Source: Rhodocyclaceae bacterium (lineage in GTDB: Bacteria > Pseudomonadota > Gammaproteobacteria > Burkholderiales > Rhodocyclaceae). Taken from it: DNA of 5,009 nucleotides. Both the position numbers and the translations under genes were made by a program. Of this stretch, positions 1 to 5,009 are shown one piece after another. Below the pieces are notes generated by a model. It worked only from the letters and a program-made list of their open reading frames with translations. It searched no databases and was not told where the DNA came from. Location of the stretch: the NCBI GenBank assembly GCA_023253415.1, contig JALRGK010000212.1, positions 1-5,009 of the forward strand. Direction: 5' to 3'. The stretch's first letter is position 1. Each line of letters opens with the position of its first letter.

Positions 1-331
1 GGTCCCAGGTATGGATGCCGCATTCGTGGCCGGCATCCGCAATAGCGCGCATTTCAGCGGCGGCCTTCTTGCCGATGTCCGGGCCAGGGAGCAGTACGCC
101 GTAGGAGAGGGTTTTGAGGCCGTAGTGTTCGACGACCGAAGTACGGGATACCTTCTTCAGAAAGCCGGGCCGGAAAACGCGGCGCAGGGCACGACCGGTA
201 TTGTCGGGGCCGAGGCTGAAGAGAAAGGTGGCGCGCGCCTGATGGCGATCAAGGAGTTTCTGTAACGCCGGTACGCCTTCGCGCGTGCCGCGCAGGGTAT
301 CGACATCAACCTTCAGAGTAATTCGTGACAT
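1..331 (-). CDS. arnD: ArnD, 4-deoxy-4-formamido-L-arabinose-phosphoundecaprenol deformylase (5' part only)
   Basis: Polysaccharide-deacetylase (NodB-like, CE4) family enzyme that removes the formyl group from undecaprenyl-phosphate-Ara4FN at the inner membrane, pulling the pathway forward before flipping and transfer to lipid A. The 110 visible residues begin MSRITLKVDVDTLRGTREGV, which aligns without a gap to the start of E. coli ArnD as I recall it (motif DVDT-RGTREGVP). Further on are a GPDN motif (residues 41-44) and GIHTWD (105-110), the first metal-ligand His region of the family. The reading frame is open to the left edge, so the C-terminal two thirds or so, with the rest of the active site, lie outside the window. 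The ATG at 331 is chosen because its length matches the family and an AGG lies six bases upstream; an in-frame GTG at 355 is a weaker alternative. It is the last gene seen in the cluster, separated from the dehydrogenase gene by 104 bases. Confidence 0.93.
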   Translation of the reverse strand, partial: MSRITLKVDVDTLRGTREGVPALQKLLDRHQARATFLFSLGPDNTGRALRRVFRPGFLKKVSRTSVVEHYGLKTLSYGVLLPGPDIGKKAAAEMRAIADAGHECGIHTWD

Positions 332-435
332 GGGCGACCTGTAGGTTTGCGACACAAGGGGGCGCAGTCAGAACAGCATCACCCCGGCGCGGTGGACGCC
401 GAGGTGGTCATACGGACAGGCACAAAGCAAAAGGA
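332..435 (-). other. Intergenic spacer between the dehydrogenase gene and arnD
   Basis: This is the only spacer above 100 bases in an otherwise tightly packed cluster. It holds one clear hairpin (380-406) and a 10-codon ATG frame (411-379, MTTSASTAPG) without a ribosome binding site, which I do not call a gene. I see no convincing -35/-10 pair and no T-run that would make a Rho-independent terminator. Read-through into arnD is therefore expected, possibly with RNA processing or partial attenuation here. Confidence 0.6.
380..406 (-). promoter_or_regulatory. Intergenic hairpin upstream of arnD
   Basis: Read on the minus strand, CACCTCGGCG (406-397) pairs with CGCCGGGGTG (389-380). This gives a 10-base-pair stem with one U-G wobble and a 7-base loop. 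No T-run follows, so it does not fit a classical intrinsic terminator. It may be an RNA-processing, stabilising or attenuating element ahead of arnD. The structure is seen directly; any role is inference, and a GC-rich genome makes chance stems fairly common. Confidence 0.4.
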
Positions 436-1479
436 TCAGTCGACCAGCTGACGGGCCTGCGCGACGTCGCCGCGGTAGGCTTCAAAAATCTTGCTGATGG
501 CGTCAGACATGCTGACGGTCGGCTTCCAGCCCAGATCGTCCATGGTGTTGGTGATCTTCGGTACGCGGTTCTGCACGTCCTGGTAACCCTTGCCGTAGTA
601 GGCGCCCGAGGTGGTTTCCACCAGTTTGACATCCTTGGCGGTCGAGGCGTATTCCGGGATCTTGGCAGCGGTGTCCAGCATCATGGTGGCGAGTTCACGC
701 ACCGAGTAGTTGTTGACCGGGTTGCCGATGTTGTAGATCTTGCCGTTGGCGATGTCGTCCTTGTTGGCGATGATGCGCACCAGGGCGTCGATACCGTCGT
801 CAATGTACGTGAAGGCACGCTTCTGGGTGCCGCCATCGACCAGGCTGATCGGTTCGCCGCGCACGATGTGTCCGAGGAACTGCGATACCACGCGCGAAGA
901 GCCTTCCTTCGGGGTGTGAATGCTGTCCAGACCCGGGCCGATCCAGTTGAACGGACGGAACAGGGTGTAGCGCAGGCCTTCCTGCTGGCCGTAACCGGCG
1001 ATGACGCGATCCATCAGCTGCTTGGCACAGGCGTAGATCCAGCGCGGCTTGTTGATCGGGCCATACGACAGTTGCGAGTTTTCCGGGTCGAATTCGCTGT
1101 CCGAGCACATGCCATAGACTTCCGACGTCGACGGGAAGACCAGGTGCTTGCCGTACTTGACGGCCGAGCGCACGATCGGCAGGTTGGCTTCGAAATCCAG
1201 TTCGAAGACGCGCAGCGGTTGCTGCACGTAGGTGGCCGGCGTAGCGATGGCGACCAGCGGCAGAATCACATCACACTTGCGAACGTGGTACTCGACCCAT
1301 TCTTTATTGATGGTGATGTCACCCTCGAAGAAGTGCATGCGCGGATTGCCGATAACATCAGCCAGGCGGTCGGCCTGCATATCCATGCCATAGACTTCCC
1401 AATCGGTCGTTTCCAGGATGCGCTTGGAGAGATGGTGGCCGATGAAGCCGTTGACGCCGAGGATGAGGACTTTTTTCAT
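436..1479 (-). CDS. arnA: Stand-alone ArnA C-terminal-type UDP-glucuronate decarboxylase (UDP-4-keto-pentose synthase)
   Basis: Extended short-chain dehydrogenase/reductase of 347 residues that oxidises and decarboxylates UDP-glucuronate to UDP-4-keto-pentose with NAD+ in the cytoplasm, supplying ArnB. It corresponds to E. coli ArnA from about residue 316 onward. A Rossmann motif GVNGFIG is at 8-14, S119-E120 lie in FPSTSEVYG, the Y149-x3-K153 pair is in WIYACAKQ, and R305 is in GYQDVQNR. With a constant offset of 314 these match ArnA S433, E434, Y463, K467 and R619, so the catalytic set is complete. The ATG at 1479 is preferred because MKKVLILGVNGFIG matches the family start; the frame extends to a TTG at 1515 that overlaps the upstream stop, adding 12 unconserved residues. 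No clear Shine-Dalgarno sequence precedes either. A close alternative name is the bifunctional UDP-4-keto-pentose/UDP-xylose synthase described from Ralstonia solanacearum, a stand-alone enzyme of this type that can also reduce the product to UDP-xylose. Confidence 0.92.
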   Translation of the reverse strand: MKKVLILGVNGFIGHHLSKRILETTDWEVYGMDMQADRLADVIGNPRMHFFEGDITINKEWVEYHVRKCDVILPLVAIATPATYVQQPLRVFELDFEANLPIVRSAVKYGKHLVFPSTSEVYGMCSDSEFDPENSQLSYGPINKPRWIYACAKQLMDRVIAGYGQQEGLRYTLFRPFNWIGPGLDSIHTPKEGSSRVVSQFLGHIVRGEPISLVDGGTQKRAFTYIDDGIDALVRIIANKDDIANGKIYNIGNPVNNYSVRELATMMLDTAAKIPEYASTAKDVKLVETTSGAYYGKGYQDVQNRVPKITNTMDDLGWKPTVSMSDAISKIFEAYRGDVAQARQLVD

Positions 1480-1511
1480 AGTGTGGTCGGGTCGTATCGA
1501 GTAGTTTGAAA

Positions 1512-2423
1512 TCAATGGGTTGCAGGTGCTTCTGGCAGGCTGTTGAGCGAGCCGGGTGCGCCATCAACCAGAAATTCGGTTAATTCAACCGCCATCTTAT
1601 CACCGCAGACCCCGATCGCCTTGGAACCGATGCGGTAAATGCCCGGTTGGAGGGCGAAAGGGGTGTCCAGCCGGCGGGCGGCGTTGACCGTAATGCGTTG
1701 GGTACCGTTGGCGGTTTCGATGTCACTGAAGGCGCCGGGGTAGGGCGGTGCCACGGCGCGGATGAGGTTATAGACCTGTGCGCCGGTCTGATCCCAGTGG
1801 ATGCGGCCGTCTTCGGGTTTGCGACCACCGAAGTAGCTGCCGGCTGCCAGATTGTTCGGCCGGCGCGGCACCTCGCCTTTGAGGAGCTGCGGCAGCACGC
1901 CTTTGAGGGTCTCGGCCGCAGCTGCGGTGACGTTGGCAAACACCTCGCCGGCCGTTTCGTCGGGGCCGATGGGCACCGCTTGCTGGGCAACGATGTCCCC
2001 GACATCCGGTTTTTCTGCCATAACGTGTAGCGTGGCGCCGGTTTCGGTTTCGCCGTGCAGCACGGCCCAGTTGATGGGCACGCGGCCACGGTACTTGGGC
2101 AGTAGCGAACCATGCATGTTGAGCGGGGCGATCTTCGCCAGATTCAGGACCGACATGGGAATCATCTGCCGGTAGTAGAACGAGAAGATGTAATCCGGTG
2201 CAATGGCGGCGATGCGTGCCTGTACATCCGGTTCGCTGGGCGATTCCGGGGTGATGACCGGGATGCACGCTTTGGTAGCGAGTTCGGCGACGCTGGTAAA
2301 CCAGATGCGTTCGTTGGGGTCGTCGGTGTGGGTGATGACCAGCTGTACATCGACGCCGCCATCCAGCAGCGCCTGCAGACAGCGGGCGCCGACCTCGTGG
2401 TACGCAAAAACAACCGCTTTCAT
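1512..2423 (-). CDS. arnA: Stand-alone ArnA N-terminal-type UDP-L-Ara4N formyltransferase
   Basis: Cytoplasmic N10-formyltetrahydrofolate-dependent enzyme that formylates UDP-L-Ara4N to UDP-L-Ara4FN, the form used by ArnC. The 303 residues match the formyltransferase domain of E. coli ArnA (about residues 1-304) almost end to end. It starts MKAVVFAYHEVG, and has the formyltransferase signature HGSLLPKYRGR at 104-114 and SFYYR at 81-85. The catalytic triad N102, H104 and D140 sits at the same residue numbers as in E. coli ArnA. The C-terminal half (about 205-290) is the OB-like domain, with VRAVADP-like residues IRAVAPPYPGAFS. The protein ends just after GSLNS, where E. coli ArnA continues through a linker into its dehydrogenase. 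The start ATG lies three bases after the arnC stop, with AGGA ten bases upstream inside the end of arnC. Some annotators would call it arnA1 or simply a formyltransferase; similarity to methionyl-tRNA formyltransferase is expected but the ArnA-specific residues argue against that role. Confidence 0.93.
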   Translation of the reverse strand: MKAVVFAYHEVGARCLQALLDGGVDVQLVITHTDDPNERIWFTSVAELATKACIPVITPESPSEPDVQARIAAIAPDYIFSFYYRQMIPMSVLNLAKIAPLNMHGSLLPKYRGRVPINWAVLHGETETGATLHVMAEKPDVGDIVAQQAVPIGPDETAGEVFANVTAAAAETLKGVLPQLLKGEVPRRPNNLAAGSYFGGRKPEDGRIHWDQTGAQVYNLIRAVAPPYPGAFSDIETANGTQRITVNAARRLDTPFALQPGIYRIGSKAIGVCGDKMAVELTEFLVDGAPGSLNSLPEAPATH

Positions 2424-2426
2424 CGG

Positions 2427-3446
2427 TTAGCGATCCTGTTCCAGAATGGCCTGGATCACAAAGCGTGGGCGGCCGCGTACCTGTTCATAGATACGACCGA
2501 TGTATTCGCCGAGCAAGCCCACGCCGAAGAGAAGTACGCCAATCAGCGCAAAGACCAGGGCAAACAGCGTAAATACCCCTTCGACTTCGGCACCGAAGAC
2601 AAAGCGACGCAGCAGCAGCAGAAAGAACAGGGCCGTTGAGCCTAGCGCCAGCACAACACCCAGCAGCGAGAACGCTTGCAGCGGCATGGTGGAGAAGCCG
2701 GTCACCAGGTCGAAGTTCAGGCGGATCAGGCTGTACAGGGAGTACTTGGATTCACCGGCAAAGCGTTCTTCGTGGGCGACTTCGATTTCAATGGGGCGAT
2801 TGGCAAAGGTGTAGGCCAGTGCCGGAATAAAGGTGCGGCCTTCTTCACACTGGTTCAGCATCTGCACCACCTGACGGCTGTAGCCGCGCAGCATGCAGCC
2901 CTGGTCGGTCATGGTGATGTGCGTGATTTTTTCCCGCAGGTTGTTCATGGCACGCGAGGCGTGGCGACGGAACCAGCTGTCCTGACGGTCGCGGCGGATG
3001 GTGCCGACGTAGTCATATCCTTCCCGCAGTTTGGTCAGCAGGTTGCCGATTTCTTCCGGCGGGTTCTGCAGATCGGCGTCCAGCGTAATGACCGATTGAC
3101 CGCGTGCCTGCGAGAAGCCGGCCATAATGGCCATGTGCTGGCCGTAGTTGCCGTTGAATAGCACCACGCGGGTGACATCGGGGCGCTTACGGTATTGGTC
3201 CGACAGAATCAGCGGGGAGCGGTCACGGCTGCCGTCGTTGATGAAAATCACTTCGTAGCGGGCGTGTAAGGCATCCAGTGCCGGATAGAGGCGGTCAAAC
3301 AGTTTCTGCAGGCCGGCTTCTTCGTTGTAGACCGGGATAACAATGCTGAGTTCCGGCGGTTCCACGCTCGGCGCACCCGTCGGGATATTCAGTTCCAGGC
3401 CGCTTTGCAGCTGTTGATCATTACTCGGGTGGGTCTGTTCGGTCAT
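2427..3446 (-). CDS. arnC: ArnC, undecaprenyl-phosphate 4-deoxy-4-formamido-L-arabinose transferase
   Basis: Family 2 glycosyltransferase that moves Ara4FN from UDP to undecaprenyl phosphate on the cytoplasmic face of the inner membrane. In 339 residues it shows SIVIPVYNEE (34-43), NDGSRDRS (70-77), and DADLQNPPEE (123-132), which holds the metal/nucleotide-binding DxD. Also present are TMTDQGCMLRGY (178-189), the juxtamembrane ERFAGESKYS (227-236), and two C-terminal transmembrane helices at about 256-280 and 291-314. A basic tail with GRPRFVI ends the protein. This is the ArnC/dolichol-phosphate-mannose synthase-like architecture. It has about 25 more N-terminal residues than E. coli ArnC (322 aa); this stretch is polar and low in similarity. 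The start is supported by a 4-base ATGA overlap with the arnB stop, which suggests translational coupling; the next in-frame Met is at residue 105, within the catalytic domain. ArnC rather than another polyprenyl-phosphate glycosyltransferase is supported strongly by its neighbours. Confidence 0.93.
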   Translation of the reverse strand: MTEQTHPSNDQQLQSGLELNIPTGAPSVEPPELSIVIPVYNEEAGLQKLFDRLYPALDALHARYEVIFINDGSRDRSPLILSDQYRKRPDVTRVVLFNGNYGQHMAIMAGFSQARGQSVITLDADLQNPPEEIGNLLTKLREGYDYVGTIRRDRQDSWFRRHASRAMNNLREKITHITMTDQGCMLRGYSRQVVQMLNQCEEGRTFIPALAYTFANRPIEIEVAHEERFAGESKYSLYSLIRLNFDLVTGFSTMPLQAFSLLGVVLALGSTALFFLLLLRRFVFGAEVEGVFTLFALVFALIGVLLFGVGLLGEYIGRIYEQVRGRPRFVIQAILEQDR

Positions 3447-4609
3447 TTCAGATGGGTCTCCAGCACATGGGCCACGGCGGCAACGATGCGATCAACATCA
3501 GATTCGGTCAGGGTCGGGAAGAGCGGTAGCGTGATGATGCTACGGCCGATGCGTTCGGCAACCGGGAACATGCCGTCGGTAAAGCCGCGTTCACGGTAGA
3601 GCGTGAACAGGTGAATCGGCGGGTAGTGCAGGCCGGTACCAATGCCGAGCGCCTTGAGGTCGGCCATGATGCCGGCGCGGTCGGTGTCCAGGCGATCCAG
3701 CGGCAGCACGATCTGGAACATATGCCAGTTGCTGTGCGCAAAATCGGCGATGGGCAGTTCAAGGCCTTGTTCAACCACCCGGGTTTTGGCAAAGCCGTCA
3801 AAGTAGCGCTGTGCCAGTTTGGCACGCTGGTCCTGGAAGTCGCCCAGTCGGGCCAGCTGGTGCAGACCGATCGCGGCATTGACATCCGTTAAATTGAACT
3901 TGCCGCCGAGTACATCGACATCCATACCGTCGAGGCCGGTACGGGTGACGCCCTGCAGGCGGTATTTTTCAGCGAGGCGGGCTTCCTGATCGTTGTTACA
4001 GACCAGGCACCCGCCTTCGATGGTGGTCAGGTTCTTGTTGGCCTGAAAGCTGAAGCTGATCAGATCGCCCATGGCGCCAATGCGGGTGCCGTGCCACGAC
4101 GAACCCAGGGCCTGGGCGGCGTCTTCAATCACGCGCAGCTTGTGACGGCTGGCGATGTCGTATAACCGCACCATGTCGACCGGCAAACCGGACAGATACA
4201 CGGGCATGATGGCTTTGGTGTTGGGGCCGATGGCGGCTTCAACCTGCTCCAGGTCGATATTGCGGGTGACCGGGTCGATATCGACAAACACCGGGGTGGC
4301 GCCTACCGTCAGAATGACATTGCTGGTGGCAACCCAGGAAATGGGGGTCGTGATGACTTCATCGCCGGGGCCGATGCCCGCGATGCGTAACGCCACTTCC
4401 ATGGTCGCAGTGCCGTTGGAAAACGTGCGTACCGGGCGCCCACCGAAAAAGCCGGAGAGCTCCGATTCGAATTCCTGCACCTTGGGCCCCGAGGTGATCC
4501 AGCCGGAGCGGAGCACGTCGCCAACGCTGGCAATCGTTGCTTCGTCGAGCGTCGGACGGGTGAACGGGATGGGGGGATTGAAAGGCGTCAGTTTCTGCAT
4601 GGCTGGCAT
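3443..4609 (-). CDS. arnB: ArnB, UDP-4-amino-4-deoxy-L-arabinose aminotransferase
   Basis: PLP-dependent DegT/DnrJ/EryC1 sugar aminotransferase that uses glutamate to convert UDP-4-keto-pentose to UDP-L-Ara4N in the cytoplasm. Numbering from this start (388 aa): an IPFTRPTLDE opening near 14-23, SGWITSGPK at 35-43, a cofactor-contacting SNGTATME at 64-71, GDEVITTPISWVAT at 82-95, IEDAAQALGS at 161-170 (D163 to the pyridine nitrogen), and FSFQANKN at 186-193 with K192 as the Schiff-base lysine. NLTDVNAAIG follows at 239-248 and a GIGTGLHYPPIH region near 322-333. Length is typical (E. coli ArnB about 380 aa). The frame stays open to 4654, overlapping the upstream gene; ATG 4609 is chosen for its GGT a few bases upstream and family length, with ATG 4600 as an alternative. 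Enterobacterial ArnB has H and I where this has Q and N in FSFQANKN. The gene overlaps arnC by four bases. Confidence 0.92.
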   Translation of the reverse strand: MPAMQKLTPFNPPIPFTRPTLDEATIASVGDVLRSGWITSGPKVQEFESELSGFFGGRPVRTFSNGTATMEVALRIAGIGPGDEVITTPISWVATSNVILTVGATPVFVDIDPVTRNIDLEQVEAAIGPNTKAIMPVYLSGLPVDMVRLYDIASRHKLRVIEDAAQALGSSWHGTRIGAMGDLISFSFQANKNLTTIEGGCLVCNNDQEARLAEKYRLQGVTRTGLDGMDVDVLGGKFNLTDVNAAIGLHQLARLGDFQDQRAKLAQRYFDGFAKTRVVEQGLELPIADFAHSNWHMFQIVLPLDRLDTDRAGIMADLKALGIGTGLHYPPIHLFTLYRERGFTDGMFPVAERIGRSIITLPLFPTLTESDVDRIVAAVAHVLETHLK

Positions 4610-4620
4610 TTTACCAGCCA
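4600..4620 (-). promoter_or_regulatory. Hairpin with the likely arnB start codon in its loop
   Basis: TGGCTGG (4620-4614 on the minus strand) and CCAGCCA (4606-4600) form a perfect 7-base-pair stem around a 7-base loop, TAAAATG. The loop contains the preferred arnB ATG (4609-4607), and the GG that could serve as its ribosome binding site is inside the stem. The second candidate ATG (4600) begins at the last stem base. The stem could damp arnB initiation unless ribosomes finishing the upstream gene, whose stop is six bases beyond the hairpin, melt it. The structure is seen; the regulatory role is inference. Confidence 0.5.
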
Positions 4621-4622
4621 GA

Positions 4623-4634
4623 CGCTCATGAGCG
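4623..4634. repeat. 12-base perfect palindrome over the stop codon of the SMR-like gene
   Basis: CGCTCATGAGCG reads the same on both strands and contains the TGA stop (4628-4626) of the upstream transporter gene. It lies three bases from the arnB start hairpin, so two inverted repeats sit side by side at this gene junction. It could bind a dimeric protein or simply be chance; nothing else in the sequence decides this. Confidence 0.3.
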
Positions 4635-4997
4635 GGCGAGGATCCAGACACCAATGAGAATGACCGTAATGCCGATAATCCGTTGCATGCTCAGCACTTC
4701 GCCAAATAGATACCAGGCCAGCACGGCATTGATTACATAGCCGAGCGAGAGCATGGGATAGGCAATGGTGACGTCAACGCGCGACAGCCCGATGATCCAG
4801 ACAAAGACGCTGATGCCATAACAGAACAGACCGCCGATGATCGGCAATTGGGTGCCGACGGCGATGGTCGTGCTGAACAGGGTGTCCAGCGATAGCGACA
4901 GCTCACCCAAATTGCGCACGCCGGCCTTGAGCAGCAGCTGGGCAGCCGCATTGAGCAGGATGCCGGTGAAGAGGAAGCCAAAGGTGCCAAGCGTCAT
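4626..4997 (-). CDS. ArnE-like SMR/EamA-type membrane protein, probable subunit of the undecaprenyl-phosphate-L-Ara4N flippase
   Basis: Small inner-membrane protein of 123 residues with four predicted helices at about 3-23, 50-70, 77-97 and 103-121. This is the drug/metabolite-transporter topology shared by small multidrug-resistance proteins and ArnE/ArnF. AQLLLKAG (19-26) in helix 1 and IAYPMLSLGYV (78-88) in helix 3 resemble E. coli ArnE, which has GIAYPMLSLNFV as I recall it; FGEVLS (98-103) is typical of EamA-like folds. Its position directly ahead of arnB supports a role in flipping undecaprenyl-phosphate-Ara4N to the periplasmic face for ArnT. The loop between helices 1 and 2 (about 27-49) is longer than in ArnE (111 aa). 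The ATG at 4997 has GGTGA five bases upstream, and an in-frame TAA immediately precedes it. ArnE works with ArnF in E. coli; no partner is visible here, so a homodimer, or a partner outside the window, is possible. A general SMR efflux role cannot be excluded, so I give no symbol. Confidence 0.82.
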   Translation of the reverse strand: MTLGTFGFLFTGILLNAAAQLLLKAGVRNLGELSLSLDTLFSTTIAVGTQLPIIGGLFCYGISVFVWIIGLSRVDVTIAYPMLSLGYVINAVLAWYLFGEVLSMQRIIGITVILIGVWILARS

Positions 4998-5002
4998 TTA
5001 GT

Positions 5003-5007
5003 TCACC
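5003..5007 (-). promoter_or_regulatory. Ribosome binding site of the SMR-like gene
   Basis: GGTGA on the minus strand lies five bases before the ATG at 4997. It is the best-placed Shine-Dalgarno match in the window and supports that start. Only 12 bases are visible upstream of the gene, so no promoter can be assessed. Confidence 0.5.
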
Positions 5008-5009
5008 GG

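Noticed and set aside
11..265. Plus-strand 84-codon frame at the left edge
   Set aside because: It is the complement of the 5' part of arnD, whose minus-strand protein matches the deformylase family from its first residue.
379..411. 10-codon minus-strand frame in the spacer (MTTSASTAPG) as a leader peptide
   Set aside because: It has no ribosome binding site and no run of regulatory codons, so there is no case for a leader peptide.
1471..1476. Six-base A run after the dehydrogenase start as a phase-variable tract
   Set aside because: It is too short to be a credible slipping tract and simply encodes Lys-Lys at the start.
325..1509. 394-codon plus-strand open frame antisense to the dehydrogenase gene
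   Set aside because: It covers the gene almost exactly, has a V/D/R/H-rich composition typical of the complement of a GC-rich gene, shows no recognisable domain, and the minus-strand gene has full catalytic motifs.
1505..1530. Programmed -1 frameshift joining the two ArnA halves
   Set aside because: The frames meet at the overlap, but there is no slippery heptamer before the formyltransferase stop and the two proteins end and begin at natural domain edges.
2609..2622. Short CAG-type triplet repeat in arnC
   Set aside because: It encodes a run of leucines in the first transmembrane helix and is explained by protein composition.
2112..3161. Plus-strand open frames across the formyltransferase and arnC genes
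   Set aside because: They lie opposite well-supported genes, resemble no family I recognise, and end at arbitrary points.
1..5009. CRISPR array, tRNA, rRNA, insertion sequence or prophage remnant
   Set aside because: No spaced direct repeats, RNA gene signatures, transposase motifs or terminal inverted repeats were seen, and the window is almost fully occupied by one operon.

Overview
The window holds six minus-strand genes of an arn locus, which makes 4-amino-4-deoxy-L-arabinose (L-Ara4N) for lipid A and gives resistance to polymyxin and cationic antimicrobial peptides. The host is a Gram-negative proteobacterium. The moderately GC-rich sequence, the ArnA activity split into two genes, and a small multidrug-resistance (SMR)-like transporter gene placed first resemble betaproteobacterial arn clusters more than the enterobacterial arnBCADTEF operon. 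That taxonomic call is inference.

In transcription order (right to left) the genes are: an ArnE-like four-helix membrane protein (4997-4626); the PLP aminotransferase ArnB (4609-3443); the undecaprenyl-phosphate glycosyltransferase ArnC (3446-2427); a stand-alone ArnA formyltransferase domain (2423-1512); a stand-alone ArnA-type UDP-glucuronate decarboxylase/dehydrogenase (1479-436); and the first 110 residues of the deformylase ArnD, cut by the left edge (331-1). Junctions are tight: a 17-16 base gap before arnB depending on how it is counted, a 4-base overlap arnB/arnC, 3 bases arnC/formyltransferase and 32 bases between the two ArnA halves. Only the last spacer, 332-435, exceeds 100 bases, and it carries a stable-looking hairpin. 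No promoter or terminator is visible; the operon start must lie beyond base 5009.

The genes form one pathway. The dehydrogenase converts UDP-glucuronate to UDP-4-keto-pentose, ArnB transaminates it to UDP-L-Ara4N, the formyltransferase N-formylates it, ArnC transfers Ara4FN to undecaprenyl phosphate, ArnD removes the formyl group, and the SMR-like protein probably helps flip the lipid-linked sugar across the inner membrane. ArnT, ArnF and Ugd are not in the window.

This is a known type of system, not a new one. The points worth a second look are the fission of ArnA exactly at its interdomain linker, a hairpin whose loop contains the likely arnB start codon, the hairpin in the 332-435 spacer, and the gene order with a single flippase-like subunit at the front.
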